Origin: Luteirhabdus pelagi
GTDB taxonomy: Bacteria; Bacteroidota; Bacteroidia; Flavobacteriales; Flavobacteriaceae
Length of the DNA: 64,000 nt
Assembly: GCF_016827595.1 (NCBI RefSeq)
Contig: NZ_JAECMS010000004.1
Span: 248,001 to 312,000, forward strand
Reading direction: 5' to 3'
The notes under the pieces were generated by a model that saw nothing but the letters and a program-made list of their open reading frames with translations, ran no database searches and had not been told where the DNA came from. A program made the position numbers and the translations under genes. Positions 26,776 through 35,919 of this stretch are shown in pieces. How positions within the stretch are numbered: the stretch's first letter is position 1; every line of letters starts with the position of its first letter.

Positions 26776-28230
26776 ATGGAAGAAAAGATAATAGACGAAA
26801 GCAAACAAGGAGAAGCGCTGGTATTGGAACCACAGGCGAAGAACAGCCGTAAACTATATATTGAGAGTTATGGCTGCCAGATGAATTTTAGCGATAGCGA
26901 AATCGTGGCATCCATTCTTACCAAACAAGGCTATAACACTACCCATAACATGGAGGAGGCCGATTTGGTTTTGGTAAATACCTGCTCTATTCGCGATAAG
27001 GCAGAGCAAACCGTTCGGAAACGACTTGAAAAATACAACGCTGTAAAACGCAATTCGAATCCTAATATGAAGGTCGGTGTTCTCGGCTGCATGGCCGAAC
27101 GCCTAAAAAGTAAATTTCTCGAAGAGGAAAAGATTGTCGATATGGTTGTCGGTCCCGATGCCTATAAAGACCTTCCAAATCTTTTACAGGAAGTTGAAGA
27201 AGGCCGCGATGCTGTTAACGTCATTCTTAGCAAGGAAGAGACCTATGGCGATATTGCTCCGGTTCGTCTTGGCGGCAACGGCGTCACCGCTTTTGTAAGC
27301 ATTACCCGAGGCTGCGATAATATGTGCACGTTCTGTGTGGTGCCTTTTACACGCGGACGCGAACGTAGCCGCGATCCACAGAGTATTATTGAGGAAGTAA
27401 ATGACCTGGCTGAAAAAGGCTATAAGGAAATTACGCTTCTTGGACAGAATGTCGACAGTTATCTATGGTACGGTGGTGGATTGAAAAAAGATTTCAAAAA
27501 GGCCACCGACATGCAAAAGGCTACCGCTATCAATTTTGCCGGCTTATTGGAGATGGTGGCCAACGCCCAGCCAAAAATGCGCATTCGCTTCTCTACTAGC
27601 AATCCGCAAGATATGACCGAGGATGTGCTGCACAGTATGGCGAAGCATGAAAATATTTGCAATTATATTCACCTTCCCGTTCAAAGTGGAAGCACGCGGG
27701 TGTTGAAGGAAATGAACCGTCAGCATACGCGTGAAGAATACATGGAACTTATTGATGCCATTCATCGTATTATTCCAGATTGCGCTATTTCACAAGATAT
27801 GATCGCTGGTTTCCCTACAGAAACAGAGGCCGACCATCAGGACACTTTAACGCTCATGGAGTATGTGAAATACGATTTCGGTTTTATGTTTATGTATTCT
27901 GAACGCCCAGGTACCATGGCGGCACGGAAACTAGAGGATGATGTGCCAGAAGATGTGAAAAAGCGTAGATTAACTGAGATTATCGACCTGCAACAAGAAC
28001 ATAGTGCCTATCGCACCAAACAGTTTGTTGGGAAAACCCTTGAAGTATTGATCGAAAAGGAATCCAAAAAGAACGATCAAGAATGGAGCGGAAGGACTCA
28101 ATACAATACAGTGGCCGTATTTCCCAAGGAACACTATGAGGTGGGCGACTTCGTGATGGTGAAAATTACGGATTGTACTACCGCTACACTTTTGGGTGAA
28201 GCTGTGGGCTACTCGAAGAACCAAGCATAA
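26776..28230 (+). CDS. miaB: tRNA-2-methylthio-N6-dimethylallyladenosine synthase
   Basis: 484-residue radical SAM methylthiotransferase that adds 2-methylthio to i6A37 of tRNAs. The N-terminal UPF0004 domain has cluster cysteines at 34 (YGCQMN), 70 (NTCSIRDKA) and 105 (LGCMAERL). The radical SAM cluster is C180-x3-C184-x2-C187 ([13 protein letters not shown]), followed by [14 protein letters not shown] domain closes the protein (about 415-480). First gene of a rightward operon running to secG. Start set by the promoter position. Confidence 0.97.
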   Translation: MEEKIIDESKQGEALVLEPQAKNSRKLYIESYGCQMNFSDSEIVASILTKQGYNTTHNMEEADLVLVNTCSIRDKAEQTVRKRLEKYNAVKRNSNPNMKVGVLGCMAERLKSKFLEEEKIVDMVVGPDAYKDLPNLLQEVEEGRDAVNVILSKEETYGDIAPVRLGGNGVTAFVSITRGCDNMCTFCVVPFTRGRERSRDPQSIIEEVNDLAEKGYKEITLLGQNVDSYLWYGGGLKKDFKKATDMQKATAINFAGLLEMVANAQPKMRIRFSTSNPQDMTEDVLHSMAKHENICNYIHLPVQSGSTRVLKEMNRQHTREEYMELIDAIHRIIPDCAISQDMIAGFPTETEADHQDTLTLMEYVKYDFGFMFMYSERPGTMAARKLEDDVPEDVKKRRLTEIIDLQQEHSAYRTKQFVGKTLEVLIEKESKKNDQEWSGRTQYNTVAVFPKEHYEVGDFVMVKITDCTTATLLGEAVGYSKNQA

Positions 28231-28254
28231 ACTATTAACCTTTCAACCCAACTA

Positions 28255-29535
28255 GTGGAAAGCGTACAAGCAACAAAACAACGATTCGGGATTATAGGGA
28301 ACGACCCTAAATTGAACCGCGCTATCGAAAAAGCCATTCAAGTGGCACCGACCGATATATCGGTATTGGTTACCGGTGAAAGCGGCGTAGGAAAGGAAAG
28401 TATTCCCAAGATCATCCATGCCCTCTCCCATCGGAAGCACAACAAGTACATCGCCGTAAACTGTGGCGCGATACCAGAAGGAACCATCGATAGTGAATTG
28501 TTCGGTCATGAAAAAGGTGCCTTTACCGGTGCTACCCAAACACGAAGTGGTTATTTTGAAGTAGCGGATGGCGGAACTATTTTCTTGGATGAAGTAGGCG
28601 AACTACCGCTTCCTACCCAGGTCCGTTTGCTTCGTATTTTGGAAAACGGCGAATTTTTGAAGGTGGGATCCTCCAAAACGCAAAAAACCGATGTTCGAAT
28701 TGTAGCTGCCACAAACGTGAACATGGCCGATGCGATTCAAAAAGGGAAGTTTAGAGAAGACTTATACTATCGCTTAAGCACCGTTGAAATCGGCTTGCCA
28801 CCGCTTCGGGAACGTGCAGAGGATATTCACCTGTTGTTTCGAAAATTCGCTTCGGATTTTGCGCAGAAATATAAAATGCCAACAGTCCGTTTGTCGGATG
28901 ATGCGGTTCAGTCCTTACTAAAATATAGATGGTCGGGAAATATCCGACAGTTGCGTAACGTAGCCGAACAAATTTCTGTCTTGGAGCAGGAACGTGAAAT
29001 AGATGCCGCAACGCTTCGTCACTATTTACCTGACATGGGAAGTAATCTTCCAGCCGTTATCGGAAACCAGCAGAAGCGGGAAAGCGACTTTTCCAGTGAA
29101 CGTGAGATACTTTATAAGGTATTGTTCGATATGCAACGCGATGTGAACGATTTGAAGAAATTAACGCTGGAGTTAATGAAAAGTGGCAATAGCAGCAAGG
29201 TTCGGGAAGAAAATTCATCCCTAATCAATAAGATCTATTCCGAAGAAAACGATCACGAAGAACAGTTAGCGTCGATTGTTGAAGACGACATGGAAGAAGA
29301 TTCTTCAGATGTTGAAGTCTTGGGCATCCCACAAAAATCGGATGAGCCGAAATCGGATAAGTATGATTTTGCTGAGGAGATTCAGGAAGAAGAAAGCCTT
29401 TCACTTCAGGAAAAGGAACTGGAACTGATTAAAAAATCCTTGGAGAAATACAATGGCAAACGAAAGGATGCGGCCGAGGAACTCGGAATTTCCGAACGCA
29501 CGCTCTATCGAAAAATCAAGCAATACAATTTATAG
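28255..29535 (+). CDS. Sigma-54-dependent transcriptional activator without receiver domain
   Basis: 426 residues, GTG start. The AAA+ domain starts almost at residue 1: Walker A GESGVGKE at 41-48, the sigma-54-contacting loop GAFTGA at 88-93, Walker B GGTIFLDEVGELP and arginine-finger region LPPLRERAEDI. A long acidic, low-complexity linker (about 280-380) joins it to a C-terminal Fis-type helix-turn-helix (RKDAAEELGISERTLYRKIKQY). There is no N-terminal sensory or phospho-acceptor domain, so control must come from partner binding or from its level (inference). It is 24 bases after miaB and one base before lptE. Likely targets include a -24/-12 site before groES. Confidence 0.93.
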   Translation: MESVQATKQRFGIIGNDPKLNRAIEKAIQVAPTDISVLVTGESGVGKESIPKIIHALSHRKHNKYIAVNCGAIPEGTIDSELFGHEKGAFTGATQTRSGYFEVADGGTIFLDEVGELPLPTQVRLLRILENGEFLKVGSSKTQKTDVRIVAATNVNMADAIQKGKFREDLYYRLSTVEIGLPPLRERAEDIHLLFRKFASDFAQKYKMPTVRLSDDAVQSLLKYRWSGNIRQLRNVAEQISVLEQEREIDAATLRHYLPDMGSNLPAVIGNQQKRESDFSSEREILYKVLFDMQRDVNDLKKLTLELMKSGNSSKVREENSSLINKIYSEENDHEEQLASIVEDDMEEDSSDVEVLGIPQKSDEPKSDKYDFAEEIQEEESLSLQEKELELIKKSLEKYNGKRKDAAEELGISERTLYRKIKQYNL

Positions 29536-29536
29536 G

Positions 29537-30064
29537 ATGCAGCATTTTTTTCAGAAAGGAATTGTTCGACTCAGCTTGATAGTATTCTTGCTTACCGTGC
29601 CACAGGCCTGTAAATTTTATTCGTTTACCGGCGCCGATATCGACTATTCCACTACCAATACGTTTAATGTACGGTTGTTCGAAAATAGCGCTCCGTTGGT
29701 AGAACCGGGAATTGCCCGCGATTTTACGATCCAGCTTCAGGATTTGTTATTGAATCAAACAAGTTTGGACCTTGTTACGACAGGCGGCGATCTGATTTAT
29801 GAAGGTGAAATCGTCGAATATTACATCGCTCCTATTACCGCTACCGCTCAGAATACGGCCGCTCAGAACCGACTGACTATTACGGTGAATGTTCGATTTT
29901 ATAATACCAATAACTCGGATAAAGATTTTGAAAGACGTTTTTCTTTCTACTTCGACTATGCCGGAGGAACCCAATTAACGGGTGCCAGACTAGAGGAGGC
30001 TGTCAATATTATTTTTGAAAGACTTACGCAGGATATTTTTAATGCTTCACTCGCAAACTGGTAA
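29537..30064 (+). CDS. lptE: LptE-family LPS-assembly lipoprotein
   Basis: 175 residues. Lipoprotein signal with cysteine 25 (TVPQAC-KFYSFTGADI). The mature part has the LptE pattern in Bacteroidota (YSFTGADIDYSTTNTF..., TQDIFNASLANW). LptE plugs LptD at the outer membrane and guides LPS insertion. The start at 29537 follows the sigma-54 activator stop by one base; earlier in-frame ATGs lie inside that gene. Two bases separate it from the next gene. Confidence 0.85.
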   Translation: MQHFFQKGIVRLSLIVFLLTVPQACKFYSFTGADIDYSTTNTFNVRLFENSAPLVEPGIARDFTIQLQDLLLNQTSLDLVTTGGDLIYEGEIVEYYIAPITATAQNTAAQNRLTITVNVRFYNTNNSDKDFERRFSFYFDYAGGTQLTGARLEEAVNIIFERLTQDIFNASLANW

Positions 30065-30066
30065 TC

Positions 30067-30957
30067 GTGACTAAAGAAGAGTTTACATACCTATTAGCAA
30101 ACCCTCAAAACCTGAAGGGTGATTCACTCACACAACTCGGCGCTGTTATCACACAATATCCCTATCTTCAAAGTGCGCGAGCGCTGGAATTGAAAGGATT
30201 GAAAGATTCACAAAGCTATCGGTATAACGACGCATTGAAGGTAACGGCAGCGTACACTACCGATCGCAATATTTTATTTGAATACATAACTTCAGAGCAT
30301 TTCACCCAACACGAAATATCGCAACGTATTTATGCCTTGGATGATGACCTATATAATATTGAAGTAGAGGTCGAAGATGTTTCAGCCCAAACGGCTATGG
30401 AACTGGATAAGCAAATACGTGAAGAACGCAAAAAGGCGGATGCCATTTTGAATCCGGCCCTTTTCGAGCGAAAAGAAACGGTTGTAGATGAAGGTGAAGA
30501 AGATTTTCCGGAAGAACAAACTTCTGCCGAGGAAGCCTTAGGGATAAACAAACCCTTAGACTTCAAAAAGGAAGACACACACTCCTTTAGTGAGTGGTTG
30601 AAACTAACATCGGCAAAACCGATTGAACGGGAAGATGAACAACCAACAATAAATACTTCCGAAGAAATTGAAGAGGAGGATAAGTCGCGAAACGATGAAT
30701 TGATCGATAAGTTCCTACAGGAGCAGCCGAAAATAAATCCGCAGCAACAACCTTCAAAAAAGAAAAATCTAGCCAAACCGTTTACGCAACCGCCAGAAGC
30801 CTTGATGACAGAGACCTTAGCGAAGGTGTATTTACAGCAGAAAAACTATAAAAAAGCCATTCAGGCATATAAAATTTTAATTTTGAAAAATCCCGAAAAA
30901 AGTGGTTTCTTTGCAGACCAAATTCGGGCAATCGAAAAAATAATAGATTCAGACTGA
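30067..30957 (+). CDS. Conserved protein with C-terminal TPR-like helices
   Basis: 296 residues, GTG start two bases after lptE. No signal peptide, so probably cytoplasmic. The N-terminal ~110 residues are helical (LANPQNLKGDSLTQLGAVITQYPYLQSARAL), the middle is acidic and low-complexity, and the C-terminus forms a TPR-like hairpin (TETLAKVYLQQKNYKKAIQAYKILILKNPEK in pieces: LAKVYLQQ, YKKAIQAYKIL). Function unknown; it is embedded between lptE and secG, which suggests an envelope-biogenesis link (inference). Confidence 0.8.
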   Translation: MTKEEFTYLLANPQNLKGDSLTQLGAVITQYPYLQSARALELKGLKDSQSYRYNDALKVTAAYTTDRNILFEYITSEHFTQHEISQRIYALDDDLYNIEVEVEDVSAQTAMELDKQIREERKKADAILNPALFERKETVVDEGEEDFPEEQTSAEEALGINKPLDFKKEDTHSFSEWLKLTSAKPIEREDEQPTINTSEEIEEEDKSRNDELIDKFLQEQPKINPQQQPSKKKNLAKPFTQPPEALMTETLAKVYLQQKNYKKAIQAYKILILKNPEKSGFFADQIRAIEKIIDSD

Positions 30958-30959
30958 TT

Positions 30960-31307
30960 ATGAGTACGTTTACAATATTCTTGGTGTTGATCATTTTTAT
31001 CGCCTTCTTATTGGTGGTAGTGATTATGGTTCAAAATCCAAAAGGAGGAGGACTTTCCTCTACATTTGGCGGCGGTGGAGGCCAGCAATTAGGAGGTGTT
31101 CAGAAGACGACCGACTTCCTGGATAAGAGTACATGGACCTTGGCCATCGTTCTGTTGGCATTGATCCTTTTGAGCAACATCCCAATCATGGGCGGAAGTG
31201 GAACCCCTACTGTGGATGATTTTGGTGATGAAACCATCGAAACACCGATGTTAGATCCGACGGAATCTACCGATGGTGACACAAATGACACTACCGGCGG
31301 TAACTAA
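30960..31307 (+). CDS. secG: Preprotein translocase subunit SecG
   Basis: 115 residues. Two membrane helices (about 3-25 and 58-78) with the conserved cytoplasmic loop VMVQNPKGGGLSSTFGGGGG between them, typical of SecG, the small stimulatory subunit of SecYEG. An acidic C-terminal tail follows. Last gene of the miaB operon; a strong terminator follows at 31332-31363. Confidence 0.95.
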   Translation: MSTFTIFLVLIIFIAFLLVVVIMVQNPKGGGLSSTFGGGGGQQLGGVQKTTDFLDKSTWTLAIVLLALILLSNIPIMGGSGTPTVDDFGDETIETPMLDPTESTDGDTNDTTGGN

Positions 31308-31331
31308 TTCCGACAAACGATAATATTGAAA

Positions 31332-31363
31332 TGCCAGCTTCTGACAAGCTGGCATTTTTTTTT
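31332..31363 (+). terminator. Intrinsic terminator after secG
   Basis: Perfect stem TGCCAGCTT / AAGCTGGCA with loop CTGAC, followed by nine T. It separates the miaB-secG operon from groESL. Confidence 0.9.
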
Positions 31364-31386
31364 GCTTACTGTCAGTATCCCTTGCC

Positions 31387-31403
31387 TTGGCACACTTTCT
31401 GCC
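31387..31403 (+). promoter_or_regulatory. Candidate sigma-54 (-24/-12) promoter of groESL
   Basis: TTGGCACACTTTCTGCC has GG at 31389-31390 and GC at 31401-31402, twelve bases apart as required for sigma-54, with TGGCAC intact on the -24 side. Predicted start about 31413, giving a 45-base leader to groES. The same bases form an inverted repeat (CTTGGCA-N7-TGCCAAG), so a repressor site is an alternative. No CIRCE element is present. Confidence 0.55.
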
Positions 31404-31457
31404 AAGTATGTTGTCGAAAAACGAAACGTTTAACCAACAATTAAAATACATACTACA

Positions 31458-31733
31458 ATGGCAGTAAAAATTCAACCCTTATCAGATCGGGTTTTGGTAG
31501 CGCCGCAAGAGGCAGAGACCAAAACCGCCAGTGGAATTATCATTCCGGACTCTGCAAAGGAAAAACCGCAACGCGGAAAAGTGGTAGCCGTCGGTAACGG
31601 CAAAAAAGACCATGAAATGACCGTGAAAAAAGGAGATACCGTTCTTTACGGAAAATACGCCGGGACCGAACTAAAGTTCGAAGGAACCGATTACCTGATT
31701 ATGCGGGAGGATGATATTTTAGCAATCATATAA
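31458..31733 (+). CDS. groES: Co-chaperonin GroES
   Basis: 91 residues, normal length. Contains [13 protein letters not shown], the mobile loop region [16 protein letters not shown] and the closing [14 protein letters not shown]. Caps GroEL during ATP-driven protein folding. It precedes groEL by 105 bases; the gap contains a potential hairpin of heptamer units. Confidence 0.97.
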   Translation: MAVKIQPLSDRVLVAPQEAETKTASGIIIPDSAKEKPQRGKVVAVGNGKKDHEMTVKKGDTVLYGKYAGTELKFEGTDYLIMREDDILAII

Positions 31734-31751
31734 AATTAAAATCACAAAAAC

Positions 31752-33476
<1,725 letters not shown>

Positions 33477-33498
33477 ACGTCATTCACCACGAAATGAA

Positions 33499-33532
33499 AA
33501 AAACCGTTGCACGAATACGCAACGGTTTTTTT
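33499..33532 (+). terminator. Intrinsic terminator of groESL
   Basis: Stem AACCGTTGC / GCAACGGTT, loop ACGAATAC, then seven T. Confidence 0.9.
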
Positions 33533-33540
33533 ATGCTTTA

Positions 33541-33571
33541 AAATAATAAAACCACCTTTTTTAAGGGTGGT
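33541..33571 (-). terminator. Intrinsic terminator after the small basic ORF
   Basis: Minus-strand stem ACCACC / GGTGGT closed through CTTAAAAAA, followed by TTTATTATTTT. It lies about 46 bases after the stop of the 28-codon ORF at 33617-33703, which supports transcription of that ORF. Confidence 0.65.
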
Positions 33572-33616
33572 CTCTCCTCAGTTTATAGGGTTTATTCGAA
33601 ATAAACCGTACGCGAA

Positions 33617-33703
33617 TTACTTCTTCTTAGAAGCAGTCTGCGGCGCCTTCTTAGCCTGCTGTTTAGGCTGAGCTTTAGGCTTGCTATTTGCGCTTTTTTT
33701 CAT
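33617..33703 (-). CDS. Putative 28-residue lysine/alanine/glutamine-rich peptide
   Basis: ATG complement at 33701-33703, TAA complement at 33617-33619. The product begins MKKSANSKPKAQPKQQ and ends ASKKK: 10 lysines in 28 residues, no acidic residues, no hydrophobic core. Composition recalls histone-H1-like or ribosome-associated basic tails, but no family can be assigned. Support: clean start and stop, own downstream terminator, and the only leftward frame in the 33533-33843 gap. Very short, so uncertain. Confidence 0.45.
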   Translation of the reverse strand: MKKSANSKPKAQPKQQAKKAPQTASKKK

Positions 33704-33843
33704 AGTGGGCTCAATTAAGAACATAGTAAATGTACATCGAAAAACAATCCGTTGTTTCGCATTGTACAAACTTTAACTAAAAATAATTCTAGAAAAAAAG
33801 CCCACTAAAAATGGGCTTTCAATTATAGTTTAAAACGTAACGG

Positions 33844-34167
33844 TTATGCTAAAAACGTTTTACAAGCGTCTGCACATTTTCGACAAGCATCAGCACAATC
33901 TTGGCAATGCTTTGTATCGTGTTTTCCACACTCATCGGCACATGCATTGCATACTTTCATGCAGTACGTCACCAAATCGTTAACATCTGAATATCCAGTA
34001 GCCAACACTTGGTTTAAGGTACTACAAACTTCAGCACAAACCCTATCGGTTCGTATACAAGTGGTCATTTCTTTTACATTCTCTTCATCTAAACACGCAT
34101 CAGCGCAATAATTACAATGGTTGATGCAATTTCCGAGCGCATGTATCAAAGCTTCATTTCTCATCAT
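33844..34167 (-). CDS. Four-helix-bundle copper-storage-like cysteine-rich protein (Csp/DUF326)
   Basis: 107 residues with 16 cysteines, mostly as CxxC or CxxxC steps along helices (NCINHCNYCADAC, TYCMKVCNACADEC, HCQDCADACRKCADAC). This is the pattern of Csp copper-storage proteins, which line the core of a four-helix bundle with thiols that bind many Cu(I) ions. There is no signal peptide, so it resembles the cytosolic Csp3 type. It follows the metal permease gene, the last step of a leftward metal block. Confidence 0.88.
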   Translation of the reverse strand: MMRNEALIHALGNCINHCNYCADACLDEENVKEMTTCIRTDRVCAEVCSTLNQVLATGYSDVNDLVTYCMKVCNACADECGKHDTKHCQDCADACRKCADACKTFLA

Positions 34168-34259
34168 ATATGGTTTTTAGGTTATACATTTAAGGTAATG
34201 ATACCTACTTCCATTCGATGCTAAGAAAGCGCTAAAGGTTTGTTCAAGGAATATTAAAC

Positions 34260-35483
34260 TTAGAGGATATACTTCAGCAGTAGGCCAACGGCTAACCACA
34301 CATAACAAATGAACGCCGCATACTTCAGGATTTGTTCCAACAGTTTGCTTTTCGGGGCCATTTCACTCATACCATAATCGACTTCCTTATGTCGGAAAAA
34401 ACCGAAATACACTAAGAATCCAGAGATAAGTAAAAAGGCAATATTCAAAAAGAACGTATAATCTATTTTGAAGTATTCACTATCGGAAATGGTTACTTGT
34501 GAAGGATCCGGCAAGGCATCGAACAATCCAAATGCATAATGCAAGCCAAGTGAAGCACCAATCAACGCGGTAAAAAGCAGGAATAAAATAAATAGCGACA
34601 TCTTCCAACCGTAATATTTCGCATTGATCCGAAGTACGGGAAACACTACCAAATCGCTGAAGATAAAAGCCATCACCCCTGCGAAACTTACACCTTTCCC
34701 AAACAATAAGGCAGCCAGGGGAATGTTTCCCATAGATCCGATAAACGTAAGAAACGCAGCTACCGGCCCCACCACTACATGTTCCAGTAGGGTGAAAAAA
34801 CTAAAATCGGTGGTATCGGGACCACTGTTAATAAAAAGCGTTTGGAAGAAACTATCGGGTACAAAGGCTGCGACGATTCCTGCAATGGTAAAGCCGACAG
34901 TAACGTCCTTCCAAACCATTTGCCATTCCATTTTATATTGGCGCGCCACCTTTGTCCAACCCTTACTCGACTGTATTTTCTTTTTCCAAGAGGTATCCGA
35001 ATGCATACTGTCATCACCTTCCTGATCGAGTTTTTCACGCGCCTTTTGTATCAGTTTCCTTGGGTTGATAATTCGAATAAGCAGCCATACGATGGCGATT
35101 AGGATAAGTCCGCCCACATATTCCCCCACTACAAATTGCCATCCTAAAAAAATGGAAATGATAATTCCCAATTCAATGACCAAATTGGTAGACGCCAAAA
35201 GAAATGCCATGGAGGATACGAAGCTTGCGCCTTTTTTAAAAATGGACTTTGCACTAGCCAGCGCCGCGAAGCTACAGGAACTGCTTATAAAGCCGAAGAA
35301 CGTACCCAATAGTACGCCCTTCGCTTCATCTTTGCCCATGGTTTCCTGCATTCGTTTTTCAGTAACGAACACCTGAATCATACTGCTAATAACATATCCA
35401 AGAATAAACGCCCAAAGCGCCATCCAGAAGAAACCTACACTGGTATTGGCAGCTTCGCCCCATTTTTCAAGAAATTGTTGCAT
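34260..35483 (-). CDS. Heavy-metal permease (ArsP/SO_0444-type Cu/Zn efflux)
   Basis: 407 residues with eight or more membrane helices in two halves separated by a cytoplasmic stretch (about 150-185, KAREKLDQEGDDSMHSDTSW). The conserved segment GTFFGFISSSCSFAALASAKSIF contains the cysteine-serine core of the permease_2 (DUF318) family, and the mirrored half has FIGSMGNIPLAALLFGKGVSF. Members export arsenicals, or copper/zinc in the SO_0444 group; copper is favoured here by the neighbours (inference). It is 28 bases downstream of the HMA protein gene. Confidence 0.85.
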   Translation of the reverse strand: MQQFLEKWGEAANTSVGFFWMALWAFILGYVISSMIQVFVTEKRMQETMGKDEAKGVLLGTFFGFISSSCSFAALASAKSIFKKGASFVSSMAFLLASTNLVIELGIIISIFLGWQFVVGEYVGGLILIAIVWLLIRIINPRKLIQKAREKLDQEGDDSMHSDTSWKKKIQSSKGWTKVARQYKMEWQMVWKDVTVGFTIAGIVAAFVPDSFFQTLFINSGPDTTDFSFFTLLEHVVVGPVAAFLTFIGSMGNIPLAALLFGKGVSFAGVMAFIFSDLVVFPVLRINAKYYGWKMSLFILFLLFTALIGASLGLHYAFGLFDALPDPSQVTISDSEYFKIDYTFFLNIAFLLISGFLVYFGFFRHKEVDYGMSEMAPKSKLLEQILKYAAFICYVWLAVGLLLKYIL

Positions 35484-35511
35484 TATAGTTTTTTATGGAA
35501 GTTGGGGGAAC

Positions 35512-35898
35512 CTAGTTCCCATCGTCGTCTTGGTCTTCCTTATTCATTTCATGATCTTTCTTTATCTCATCATCGCGGTAACGACAGCAATCGTGAACGC
35601 TGTTGTAAGCTTCTTCGGTTGCGGTTACCATTTTAGTATCGTGCCCTACATCGGCAACGCTTTGGTGGATGTTCTCTAGATCGGTTTTGCGTTCATCATA
35701 TATCACACTTAAATAGTGCGTGTGTATGTCCCAAGTAGCCGATTTCACACCTTTGGTGCGAATGGCTGCTTTTTCGATACGTTCTTTGCACATGCCGCAA
35801 ACACCATCCACCTGAAAGGCAGCTTTGGCATTTTTATCCTGTGCGAACGCAAACGTTCCGATAAATAAGGAAATACAAATTAGCATTACATTTTTCAT
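35512..35898 (-). CDS. Periplasmic heavy-metal-associated (HMA) domain protein
   Basis: 128 residues. Signal peptide (ending TFAFAQ), an HMA fold with metal-binding C34-x2-C37 (GVCGMCKERIEKAA), and a C-terminal tail rich in His, Asp and Glu including DCC (HDCCRYRDDE). A likely soluble or surface-tethered copper chaperone in the periplasm. It is 21 bases downstream of the TonB receptor and 28 bases upstream of the metal permease. Confidence 0.85.
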   Translation of the reverse strand: MKNVMLICISLFIGTFAFAQDKNAKAAFQVDGVCGMCKERIEKAAIRTKGVKSATWDIHTHYLSVIYDERKTDLENIHQSVADVGHDTKMVTATEEAYNSVHDCCRYRDDEIKKDHEMNKEDQDDDGN

Positions 35899-35919
35899 AG
35901 TTATAAAGGTATTAGGTTT

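Noticed and set aside
30330-30776. 148-codon leftward frame opposite the lptE-secG spacer gene
   Set aside because: Serine-rich antisense shadow of an acidic coding region; the rightward gene has clear operon context.
31364-31457. CIRCE element for HrcA control of groESL
   Set aside because: The inverted repeat there reads CTTGGCA/TGCCAAG, not TTAGCACTC/GAGTGCTAA; it fits a -24/-12 promoter better.
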